This document shows positions 46,335 through 56,274 of a DNA stretch of 64,000 nucleotides, one piece after another; the first letter of the stretch is position 1; each line of letters starts with the position of its first letter. The DNA is taken from positions 558,001-622,000 of the forward strand of contig JAJTTP010000022.1 of assembly GCA_023313575.1 (NCBI GenBank). The letters run 5' to 3'. Position numbers and translations under genes: made by a program. The DNA is from Eutypella sp. D-1. Its lineage: Eukaryota; Ascomycota; Sordariomycetes; Xylariales; Diatrypaceae. The notes beneath the pieces were generated by a model. It did no database searches. It saw only the letters and a list, made by a program, of their open reading frames with translations, and was not told where the DNA came from.

Positions 46335-48241
46335 ATGCTGCGGTTCATTCGTTCTGTTGCCTCAGCGGGCATCGGGCTATTCACGAGCGGTGGAAAGCCA
46401 GGCCAGCCAGAAGAGCCAGAAGTGGTGGAGGATCAAGTGCGACCAACAGAGACAGAGGAGACTCCTAGTATTTATCATCTTGCGTTTGAATGCAAAGTCC
46501 TATTTCGAGAATGTCGTGTAAATCCACGACTGGAAGCCGCGGGTTTGCGTCTGGAATATACTCGACGAAGATTCGATGTCTGGGAAATTAATCTCGGCGT
46601 GGGTGCCCGCGGGCGTGTAACGCTGGAACAGAGGCTCCGGTTTAGCCCGAAAATTCGTACCATGGTTATCGAGTTCTTGGACATGCTGAAAAGAAACCTG
46701 ATGAGAAGTATTACAAGCTGCTCACTTCTGCTTAAGGTTTAACTAGATTCTAACTCCTATAGTGCTTCTTCCTACGTCAGACGATATAGCAGATGCACTC
46801 GATGCTTTAGACGGGGGTATGGAGAGACTCCATCGACTCGGTACGATGATTAGAATGTCCTCTACAGCACGTCTGGAATCGAGGATCAGACCCTTCTCCA
46901 AGCACCACGATTACGAGGACTATTTCTACGACCTTGCATTCCAGATCGTAAAGTGGAAGTTCCCAAGTGCCAGCGGATGCATCTGCGACCACCTAGCTGC
47001 GTCTATTAAATTCCGTCGCCAGTGTCTTCGGTATCAGCTACAACAGCAACGTAAAGTGGACCCGAAATCAGTGTGCCTGAATGGTTTCGAGTCCGCAAAG
47101 CCCAGGACCGCTCATGCCGTTACTGCGACGGCAGAAGCGCCTCATGCTCATCGTCGGCAGATATTCTCTGCATCCTCTACAAGCACGTCAACTTTCGAAA
47201 TCCTGGATTTTCATCATCATTATACCGAACCATCACGGATGCCAAACAAGCCACTTTCATCACCCTCAGTCTTTGGCGCGGCTCTCATCGTTCAAGATTG
47301 TGATAATCTCCCTTACCCACAGCCACCAACAACTGAAGAAGGAACACACGCCCTTTGCTATATGTGCTCCCGTGAGCATTCAGGACAGCAGTATAATGAC
47401 AACTCTTGGTGGAGGTAAGTCGAGGATACATCCTGCCCTAACCGACTAATCAACCGGCAAGCCTCCTATTAACATATCAAGATGCCTTGTCCTCAGATAC
47501 CTTAAGCCATATGTATGTATCGCTGAAGAGTGCAGAGATCCGCCAGAACTATTCAGCGAGGAATCAGAGTGGCGTGAGCATATGCATGACCTCCATGGAG
47601 GAGTGCGTTGGATACAGGAGGTCTACAAGCCACCCCAATGGTTTTGCGACCTCGGGCATGAGACTCCGCATCTATACCGTAGAAAGGAGGAGCTAGACAT
47701 GCATTTGGCTGAGATGCATTCGCACAAACTTACGCCCGAAAATAAAGCTATCTTCGCTGAGGGAAGCTCGATTCATTTTCCGAGGCCTCCAAATCTCTGT
47801 CCGCTGTGCGATTGCGTACCGGAGTCCGTTCGCGAAATCGAGAATAGGTCGGATGATTCCGAGAAGCCAATGAAACAGTCACAGTCGAATGGTTTACCGA
47901 GAAGCTCTCGAGCACCACCTGTAACAAGTCGACAAGTGATGTCAACTCACAGCCTTGACGAAACATCATGTTTGACTAGCTCCTATGCTTTGGGGAACAG
48001 ACGGCACGATCAAGAGATATCTCCCAGGGAACATACGCTTTTTCTAGCTCTCGAGAAACAAATGGCTAGTCATCTGATGAGCCTAGCTTTCATCTCCATC
48101 CGGAATTTACTCGATGACGCCGAAGTGTCCTCAAATGGGAGCACCCAGATTCTTGAAAGCGAAAGAAATTGTTCGTTCAATTCCCAAGATGCTGAACTCG
48201 ACGATACATCCTCCGTGTTTGACGATATCCCGCCCTCTTAG
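46335..48241 (+). CDS. Fungal C2H2-type zinc-finger domain protein (accessory)
   Basis: The model joins 46335-46707, 46763-47414 and 47482-48241 and gives 594 aa; introns are 55 nt (GTATTA donor, TCTAACTC branch) and 67 nt (GTAAGT donor). The N-terminal block IYHLAFECKVLFRECRVNPRL and FDVWEINLGVGARGRVTLEQRL matches a domain common to large lineage-specific families of filamentous ascomycetes. A His-rich linker follows. The cysteine part includes CYMC, then after splicing RYLKPYVCIAEECRDPPELF, SEWREHMHDLHGGVRW, FCDLGHETPHLY with DMHLAEMHSH, CPLCDCVP, and MASHLMSLAFISIRNL, the usual order in this family. Function in the family is unknown; it resembles regulators or recognition proteins but no DNA target is known. 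The first donor is weak, so the first junction is the least certain part. The last exon ends with an acidic tail. Confidence 0.7.
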
Positions 48242-48656
48242 CGAGTTATCTCTACGTCGAGAATAGGCGTAGCATTAGAGGGTAGCCCGGCTCATGAAAA
48301 TGGCTATATTGAGTTCGAGTATGACGCACTGCCCGGGGACTTCATCCTCGTCTCGAAATGCGACGTTGATTAGTGCTGCTGTGGTGAAACAGATATAGAG
48401 GATGGCGAAGTTATTTTATGTCTGTGCTTGTGATTACATCCCTTGCATCGGCTACATATTGCATAGATGTCGTGACAGGCTGATAATGTACCAAGTTAAC
48501 GTGCTGTATGCAATAGGGCATTCCAAATTAAGTAACCCGTATGTCCAGCTGTTCAGTCCTGGAATCGCCTGTCAAAGATATCATAGTGTATCTCCATACT
48601 ATGTCGTGTTATGTCAAAGATGTCCAAACACTGAGCCTCTGTAGCTTAACCCCTCT
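48242..48656. other. Convergent spacer between C2H2-type gene and P450
   Basis: About 415 bases containing both 3' ends. The plus-strand frames here overlap the P450 3' end in another phase or carry no motif. Confidence 0.55.
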
Positions 48657-50606
48657 CTACTGTTCCACACCACGCGCAGCTGCACGCGCCACCGGTACAA
48701 ATCGCACGCGAACCTCAGGTTTTAAGTACATGCCCCAGCCTCTCAAGTCTCTGTCCATGTCGACTCGTTGTCCGGGTACCATTTCCAGATCGAAAGCCCA
48801 TAAAACTTTAGAAATGAAGAGCCTGCTCTGCCGCCAAGCGATCTCCCTCCCTGCACAGATGCGGGGTCCCTGACTGAAGGGATGGAACCCTTTGCGGTTG
48901 TCATTAGCGAACCGGGAATCGTAAAGAGGGTGGTCTTCCGGCAGCCACCTCTCTGGTCGGAAATGCAAAGGGTCATGGAAGTTGCGTCGGCTACGTGCTA
49001 GTGCGAAGCTGCTAGACTGGCAAACAACCTGATGAATTCCCCAAATGTTAATGCCTGTGCCTGAAAGAACAAGATGTGGCAATTACCTACCCCTTTAGGG
49101 ATAAAACTTCCGTCCACCATTGCACCTGGACTTACGACCGGCATGCCCGTAAGGATGCCTGGCATCAGACGTAGGGTCTCCTTCAGAAAGGCCGCCAAGT
49201 AAGGTAACGGCGCAGCGGTCTCTGACGTTATGTCGCTGTAGCGTTGGAAAGAGTCCCTGATTTCCTTGGCGAGGATCTGTTGAGTATTGGGGTTTTTAAG
49301 GAGGTAGTATATCGAAAAATACAGCCATAGAGCGGGCGGCTCATAGCCTGCCACTAGCAACTGGCCTGCAACTTGTTCAAGATGCCGCATTTCGTTCCTG
49401 TCTTGAGGGGGTTCTCGGTTTTCGGGAACGATCTGTTCGAAAAAGTCGAGATGCTCGACAGCTCCTTTTCGTCGGATGCGCCGCTCCAGTTGCTCTCGGC
49501 TATGGCCCCTGATATGGGAATGAGGTCTCATCGCGGTGAATAATAGGAAGATATACTTCAATGGGCTTAGAAGTGGGAAGCGCCATGACATCTGGATGAC
49601 TACAATGGCCTTGCTGAAGCCCGATAGTAGGGAAAGATAGGGCGGCTCTTTCACTGCCGGACAGTTAGCATTCTAGGTTTGCCTATGCCAAAGAGGTGTT
49701 TTCCTGCTTAGGCTTGTGGGGGGGGGGGGGGGGGGGTTGCTTGCTATCTCTGAGTGCGTTCATCTCCCGGTTGTAGGCCATATCAGCTGAGATATCTACG
49801 GATACCCAATTAATCCATGTCGGCAAACTGACACCCTGAGCCTCTCCTCCAAGCGCTTTCATCCGCTTGACGAAGAGGTCGACATATTTGTGTAGGGTCG
49901 GCTCTTTTGCATTGAGTGCCCGCCTGCTGAATGCCGGCGCTAGCTGCTTGGCTACCTGACGATGTCGTATGGGATCCCATTCCCAGATAATACCGCCGTG
50001 TTCATCATTCCCGTGATTGTTGATCTGCGTCTTTGGGAAATGCTCTAGGCTCTTGGTATGGGAAGCGTAAAGGTCTGTATTCATATAAGCCGAGACACTG
50101 CACAGCTCAATCTCATGTTCATATGCTGACCACTTAATGCCTGCGGGGTGACGAATACCAGCTCGTTGGGCGCAAGTCGCACAACGTCGCCTAAGCGGGT
50201 CCGATTAGAAACTGGTACAGTAGCGGTTGTGATGGTCATTCGCGCATACCATACTGCTTGAGAATATCCTCAACAACCCAGGGCCAGCGCCCCGATAAGC
50301 TAGGCTGCTGGTTAGAACGTAGCTGCCTACCCGTCCTGCAATGCTATGGTAAAGGAAACTTACGCGTAGTAGGCGTACCATATGCCGGAGACGGCTGCAA
50401 GACTCGGGCCGGGATATTTGGATAGAGGGTGAAAGTATAGGCGCCATATCGATCTAAGAGTCAAGTAGAACAGAACCTGCGAGAATATGAAGTTAGAAAT
50501 AGAGTTAAAACAAGGGTGGTCGGACTGGCCATACCCCAACGAGAATTAACGACAGCCACGATCGAGCTGTTCCTAGCTCAGGTAGGTAGGATTCGAAGAG
50601 AGTCAT
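48657..50606 (-). CDS. Cytochrome P450 monooxygenase with atypical I-helix
   Basis: Microsomal P450. The model joins seven exons: 50535-50606, 50364-50476, 50250-50299, 50134-50190, 49745-50074, 49091-49653 and 48657-49028, giving 518 aa. The N-terminus has an anchor ([18 protein letters not shown]) and then [18 protein letters not shown]. Later blocks are [25 protein letters not shown] (split), [17 protein letters not shown], ExxR as KETLRL (aa 366-369), FRPERWL and heme loop [10 protein letters not shown] with Cys near aa 453. The I-helix reads VAGYEPPAL (near aa 308-316) where AGxET(T/S) is expected, so the proton-relay Thr is replaced by Pro. Intron 5 (49654-49744) uses a GC donor and carries a 19-base homopolymer. 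Intron 4 (50075-50133) has a weak GTGGTC donor. It shares a promoter region with the thioesterase-like gene. Confidence 0.82.
49718..49736. repeat. G19 homopolymer inside P450 intron 5
   Basis: Run of 19 G on the plus strand, which is C19 in the transcript, starting about eight bases after the GC donor of intron 5. The run length may be inexact in the assembly, but as it is intronic it does not alter the reading frame. Confidence 0.9.
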
Positions 50607-51129
50607 AGTCGGGAGTAGTTAGTAGGCGAGCGCGGTTCAAGTAAAGTGGAAGAAGGCGGAGGTAGAAACGTAATAGAATAGAGGGAGTAAATAATATGTG
50701 GAAGACCAGATTCACCAATGTCAGTCGAATGTCGGTCGAAAGCCGGTCTTGTTGGTCACACGACCCGCGCTAGGTGAAGGATTAGGTATGTTATATGTTG
50801 CTGTAACTCCCTGCATACCCCTATATAGACCTGTCACACAAGCCCAGGGATAATTGCCAACCTACCTAGAGTACGCGTGTTTGCATATGCCTCGGTACTC
50901 ATAGGTGCTCACTTTCCCCGAGCTACTACCGATACCTAGATAGAGTCTAATTATCTTTCTGGATGGATGTCATCTTCTATGTAAACTACAGCATAGAGAC
51001 CTGCATGTCATAGATCCCACAGCGCGACCGTGACCCCTTCTCACTGACACAAAAATACCTCAGCCCATAGCTTTAAAGCAACGTCGACAGCCCTGGAGCA
51101 TTCAAAGCAAGCACTATTATTGAACTACT
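50607..51129. promoter_or_regulatory. Divergent promoter of P450 and thioesterase-like gene
   Basis: 523 bases separate the two start codons, which point away from each other. A CGG-N7-CCG inverted triplet lies at 50733-50745 within a stretch of repeated GTCGA words, a spacing seen among Zn2Cys6 activator sites. A TATATA-like element is near 50824. Binding is inferred, not shown. Confidence 0.5.
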
Positions 51130-52303
51130 ATGCCCTCCCCAGATGACGTTGCATTGGCCTCGGCCCCCTTCCACGAAGCCATCAAGATCCAGAAGTTAGA
51201 TTCGCATAGCTACAGAGTAAACCTTGTCAATGCCTTTTCTATCAGTTCAGGTAAAGAGACTCTGTTTTTGTTTATCACATTAAGCTTCACTCTAAACCCC
51301 AGACCATCCATCCTCCCCAGCGACCCTTCTCCAGCAATCGACTTTGAAGTACATCTATGTTTCATTCCTTTAAATCATCATAGTGGCTATTTCTCTGACA
51401 TTTAACTCGATAGTTCTGAATGGTGGTTATGTAGGCTCATGTATGCTCGCCGCCGCGAGCGCCCATTTGTCCTCGCGCGACCAACCCGACATGGCCACCT
51501 CGCACTTCGAGTTCCCGGGTCAGACCGCCATCGGACCCGCCGTAGTCGTGGTCGAGGATGTAAAGCTAGCTAGACGCCTGTCCATAGTCCATCTGACTCT
51601 CTGGCAAGAGGGATTGGTAGAGCAAAGCCCCTGGATCACACCTTCTGTCTCACGTCGCGCCGTTCTCGCCTACGCGACCTATACGAATCTACGCACCTTT
51701 ACTGGAATGTCGGTGCAAACGGGCTACGAAGCGACGGTATCCGCCTCGCTGCCTCCCCTGCCGGATTTCGAGGCGCTGATGCTGAAGGACGCTGACGAGT
51801 TCTGGACGCGCTCGAAGGTTCCGAAGGCCTTGGGATTCTGGCGCTCGCTGCACAACTGGTACTTTTATCTTCCTCGTGGCGGTCAGCTGTCACCCGGAAC
51901 GCTGGATTTGTGGGTTCGGATGGCGAGCGGCGAGCGCATCACTCAGGCAACGTTGCCGTATGTCGTGGACTCGTTTCCATGGAACCTGCACACCTTCCTG
52001 CCGGCGCCGGCCGAGGGCGGGGCGGAAGCCCAAGCGGCGGAGGCGGCTCAGAAAAACGAACAGAGAAACCAGCTATGGTTCCCGACCGTGACGTTGGACC
52101 TGGAGGCGAAGACGGCTCTCCCGGAGGATGGTGTCGAGTGGTTGGCCGTGTATGTCACGTCAAAGCAGATCAAGGATGGCAAGTTCGACCTCGATATTAC
52201 CTTGAGGGACGCTGAGGGTCAGTTGGTAGCTTTGAGCCATCAGGTTGCGATGATCGTTAGCATTGAGAAGAATAAGGGAAAGGGTGGCAAACCGAACTTG
52301 TAA
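51130..52303 (+). CDS. Acyl-CoA thioesterase-like (hotdog-fold) protein
   Basis: Double-hotdog thioesterase-like protein of the type that hydrolyses acyl-CoAs or assists secondary-metabolite pathways. The model joins 51130-51250 and 51414-52303 and gives 336 aa. The 163-nt intron (GTAAAG donor, TTTAACTCGATAG branch and acceptor) brings together LVNAFSISS and VLNGGYVGSCMLAAASAHLS. NGGYVGS is the conserved hotdog turn-helix start. Further blocks are HFEFPGQTAIGPAVV, a central ESPWITPS-like segment, GTLDLWVRMASGERIT and, in the second hotdog, WLAVYVTSKQIKDGKFDLDITLRD cut into two strands. The C-terminus is Lys/Gly-rich. No targeting signal is clear. It is divergent from the P450 and convergent with an MFS gene, so the three may work together. 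Confidence 0.75.
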
Positions 52304-52726
52304 GAACATGAGGGAGCCGGGACCCAAGATTTTCGTGTCATGGAAAGCCTGCGCAGCCTGCTGATCAGCAGAGCTTTCCGATTCTACCTAGGCCCGGTTA
52401 ATAGCGACCGTATTGATTACATCGGAATTGTTCACCATATTATCTCCCTTCTCATTCATAGCAGCTCTGCCGTCCAATTTCGGGACCTAGGTGCCTCCCA
52501 GCTGAAGATTGACGCCATACTAGTACAGGAATGTACTAAATTGCACATGCTAGGCAAGAGATAAGAATTTACCCTTATTCATGCCCTATTTGTATTGCAG
52601 GACTGAATCGCATCGCGTGCCTAAGCCTACACCCATATCATCACCCAATATTGTAGCAATCATTCTTTTGCTCAGATCGATTCACCCATCATGTTGCATT
52701 GGCAAAAGGGGGGGCTTGGCCTATGT
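52304..52726. other. Convergent spacer between thioesterase-like gene and MFS gene
   Basis: About 420 bases, no supported gene. The small frame at 52340-52564 has no motif. Confidence 0.55.
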
Positions 52727-54451
52727 CTAAATGACCTGGCCCCTCACTTGCTTCAAGTCCCTGATGTCGGTATTTCGCCAGAAAGCAACGGCGACAAAAG
52801 CAACGGCCCAGATTGCTGTGCCAACAGTCAACATCATGGCTTGAGCGTCGGCATAAGCGCGTTGGATGGCAATTCGGGCAGGGGTGCCGACCTCGTAGCT
52901 AAGTTGAACTTCAAGCATGCTATAAATGCTAAGCAGGTTCTGCTGTTCCTCGGCTGGAAGGTATTCGAGGAGCTTTGCCGGAAATATGGACTGCCATATG
53001 GTACCGGCAACTGTCGAACCGATTGCACCTCCAACGGACGAGAACATAGACACAATGGCGACAACAGCTGCAATATCCTGGTGGGAAGCGGCTGACATAG
53101 CAGCAATCGGTGGTGTAATGATAATGACACCGGCGGCGAAGGATATGAAGATTTGGCACATAACAATATAGCCAATGCTCATAGTTGACTGACGAAAGTA
53201 GATCATTAGACCCATGAACAGCGTGTAGGTTGGTATCGCGACGTAAAGAGTGACTGCCTTGAAACGCCCTGAATGCCGGATGGCTATACCGGTGGCAATC
53301 GCGGCAAGACTACTTCCCAGCCCGTAGATCTGGACGACATAGCTAGCCTCGGTGACACTTAAGTTGTTTACCACCTGGAGGAAGGAGCTAAACAAGCTGG
53401 TCCAGCAGTAGTAGCTTATGAAGAGGACAGCACCAAGCACGCAGGCGCCGGCCATGTTCCGATCAAGCAGTAACGAGAATGGTATGAATGTGACGGGGGC
53501 CAAGAATCTCTCCCAGAGCACAAAGGCAACGATGAGAAAGGTTCCAAAGCCCAATAGACAGATAATAAGCGGAGATCTCCAGCCTAGGGGTTGTAGAGTG
53601 TAAAGGTTGAATGGTAAGAGGAATAGAGCTAGGCCAGCCGTTAATAAAAGGAGACCCACTCCATCAAACTCGCGGAAATAGTGTTGAAATAATTGTAGCG
53701 GTGTTCCAGATTTCTTCTCTATTGTGATTATACCTTTCCTTTTAGCCTCGTAGTAGTTCAACATCAAGAGACCAAATAAGGGCAGACATAAGACGGGCAC
53801 AATAACAGAGAAAGCTCCAAAACACCAGCGCCAACCAGGGCCTTTAAGAAAAGCTTCCGAGATGGGACCGCCCAGCCAGACAGTGATGATATTGGGCGAG
53901 GATGTTAATGCCGTCATAAGTCCACGATTTCGGAGTGCCGTCGTATCGGCAACAAATATGTTGACTGAGTAGAGCAACGCATTGTTGCCGACGGTCCAGA
54001 ACACCTGGGCTGCAGCATACATCTGCACATTCGTGGTTGCTGCCATCATAACAAGGCCAACGGTCGCAATAAGAAGGGATATTGCATATCCCTGTGGCCG
54101 ACCGAAGATGTCGAGTATCTTGGCGACTGTCAGGTTGCACACTCCTCCGATAATGCTGCTCAGGATACCGACGGTGGGTGTAAGAGAATGGGACTGGAAG
54201 GCCGAGGTCACATAGGGAGTAAGCGCCGCTGCAGCCGCTTGTTGCATTAACATAATGAAGTAAACGACCCAGATTAATACATAGGCGACTATAAGTGTTG
54301 TTCTCGACCAGACTGTGGCGATGGCCTCAACCTTCTGAACGCCGGCTTGGGCATTCTTGTCGATGGTTTGCTCATCCTTGGTCAAATTGGAGCTACCACC
54401 CACCTCAGTTGCTTGAGTCTCTTCAAGCTTTACATTAGCGTTGGAGGACAT
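52727..54451 (-). CDS. MFS transporter, siderophore-iron-transporter-like
   Basis: Single-exon 574-aa polytopic membrane protein. A 48-residue hydrophilic N-terminus (Lys/Glu/Thr/Asn-rich) precedes the first helix LIVAYVLIWVVYFIMLM. About 13-14 hydrophobic segments follow. The MFS motif region after helix 2 reads KILDIFGRPQGY, and helices near GWRWCFGAFSVIVPV and SYYCWTSLFSSFLQVVNNL match the SIT (siderophore iron transporter) branch in length and layout, such as MirB relatives. Substrate is not proven: this branch also contains toxin or metabolite exporters. Probably plasma membrane or vesicle membrane. It is convergent with the thioesterase-like gene and may serve the P450/thioesterase group, either by exporting a product or by importing iron. 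No intron is needed. Confidence 0.82.
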   Translation of the reverse strand: MSSNANVKLEETQATEVGGSSNLTKDEQTIDKNAQAGVQKVEAIATVWSRTTLIVAYVLIWVVYFIMLMQQAAAAALTPYVTSAFQSHSLTPTVGILSSIIGGVCNLTVAKILDIFGRPQGYAISLLIATVGLVMMAATTNVQMYAAAQVFWTVGNNALLYSVNIFVADTTALRNRGLMTALTSSPNIITVWLGGPISEAFLKGPGWRWCFGAFSVIVPVLCLPLFGLLMLNYYEAKRKGIITIEKKSGTPLQLFQHYFREFDGVGLLLLTAGLALFLLPFNLYTLQPLGWRSPLIICLLGFGTFLIVAFVLWERFLAPVTFIPFSLLLDRNMAGACVLGAVLFISYYCWTSLFSSFLQVVNNLSVTEASYVVQIYGLGSSLAAIATGIAIRHSGRFKAVTLYVAIPTYTLFMGLMIYFRQSTMSIGYIVMCQIFISFAAGVIIITPPIAAMSAASHQDIAAVVAIVSMFSSVGGAIGSTVAGTIWQSIFPAKLLEYLPAEEQQNLLSIYSMLEVQLSYEVGTPARIAIQRAYADAQAMMLTVGTAIWAVAFVAVAFWRNTDIRDLKQVRGQVI

Positions 54452-56274
54452 TGCGGGATGGCATTGACTAGATTTTCGTAACTCTTGAGGAGTCGAAGTA
54501 TAGAAAGCAATATAACGATGCCAAGAGCAGGGAAACGAACATGGGCTTATAACCGAACCACAACTAGACGATAAGGCAACTGATACTTATAATGAATAGC
54601 TCTTTATAATGCATTTACAGCGCAATATTTACCTCCGATGCTTCTCGGAGCTAAACAGGGAGAGAGAAGGTTTGAGCAAATATCGGCTCAATTCGTTTTA
54701 GCGCCATTCCTTCTATATATCGCAGTATAAAATAGGGGTACAAGGCTTTACTGTATACTCCTTAGTCAGAATATCTGAGTATTGTATCTTATAATTGGAC
54801 TCATACTTCATCGAATAAGGAGCTCAGTACTATCTATGACTTATGTCCTGTTTTGAATAACCCTGTTCTCGAGATTCAAAAAGGTGCCTATTTCACTGCC
54901 CTACACTCATTGATTACATTAGATGTCAGGTCGCATTGATATCTGAACTGTATTCATTGGCGATAAATGAGAGTACGGTCTGGATATAACAGTTTCGATG
55001 TCGGAGTGAGATGGTACAAGCGATGATTGCAAAATTCGTAACCCTAATTTAGCTGCTGTACATTTGGTTCAGAAAGCATGACCTGTGATGTCTACTGGAT
55101 ACCATCCTGATATGCGGGATCTGCGAATCAACTATTGAACCGCAGCCTGTCTATGCTTACTACAAACACAAGTAAAGGTTAATATACAACATGGGAGGAA
55201 AGAATTAGTCCGTTAATCGATTTTACACTTGAATGGGAGGATATATAGGAATTTAGCTCGTTGAGGTTGAAATCACAAACAGGAAATAAATCTAAGTCAA
55301 GGAGCCTCCAAATTTCTAGCCGCTGCCTCCAAAGTTCGAAGGAAGCATGTGCGTTGCTGCAAATCAAGGTGAAAAATATGATACTGTCGCTGTGGCTAAT
55401 GGGGTGCGTGCCCCTATTCAGCTGCGCCACAGTGGCGTCGCGCTATGGGGATATGCAGTTTGAACACAACAAAAGTCTCTGATTAAGCGTAGATTTTAAC
55501 ATCCTTTAAATAATTTCAGGTTTTTATTCCGGAAGGATTGCTGTGGTTGTTATCATAGAGGACACCTATGGAGAACGTTAAATTTGGCAATGTTCCGAGA
55601 ATGGGCAGCATCAACAAGTCCGATTTGCAGGGCATATCAATAGAACGGAGGCACCAAAGACTAAACAAGAAAACTAGTCTGGGCACCTATCAGCTTATCA
55701 AAAGCAAGGAGTTGCCATGCACAGTGATGAGCTGAGGGCTGTAGTGGGTGTGTTCAGAATTGATTGGTTTGGCAAGCCACAAAGTCACATTGGTCTTACC
55801 TGCGTGCTGCATATAAGATATTATACCCCAGGAAATCGGTACAATTCGGTCTCGACCAATCCATCAGATTTAACTTGATCCAAGGGAGTAGATGTGACAG
55901 AATACATTGATACGAAATAATGAAGGCGATTGGGAAAATGGGAAACGAATGGGCGTGGTAGTCAGTACCCGAGACATGTGCGCTCAACGTGGAATAGGCG
56001 CAAGAAACAGTTAATGGAGTGGGCTTCGTGTCACCTCAAATCGGGATAAAGGGGCAAATGTCTTGGAGGAAAAAAAGTGCGTGATAAGCTGATCTACATA
56101 AGTGGGTTGGCATCCTTATCTTCCCCCCTGCCACTCAAGAGTATAAGATCACCGCCGTCTTGGTTTTGTGGCCGTCTTGGTTTTGTGGCCGTCTTCCACA
56201 TCCATGCCCATTCTCATCACATCTCTCGGTATCTCATAATAATAGACCAACAGGTTTATCAATCAGGTCTTATA
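54452..56274. other. 1.8-kb divergent spacer between two transporter genes
   Basis: Holds promoters of the SIT-like gene (minus) and the Dal5-like gene (plus). It is moderately AT-rich with no microsatellites and no supported gene; frames at 55179-55482 and 55796-55987 lack motifs. Tandem copies of the word GGCCGTCTTGGTTTTGT lie near 56152-56189 just before the Dal5-like start. Confidence 0.5.

Noticed and set aside
49061..49086. A 26-nt intron in the P450 joining IPKGVG to [12 protein letters not shown]
   Set aside because: Too short to be spliced. A 62-nt intron (49029-49090, donor GTAGGT, TTAAC branch) gives [17 protein letters not shown], which matches the usual P450 spacing before the FRPERW motif.
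54452..56274. RIP-degraded transposon in the AT-richer spacer
   Set aside because: The AT enrichment is moderate, no transposase or reverse-transcriptase remnants or terminal repeats could be recognised, and TA-dinucleotide bias cannot be judged without counts.
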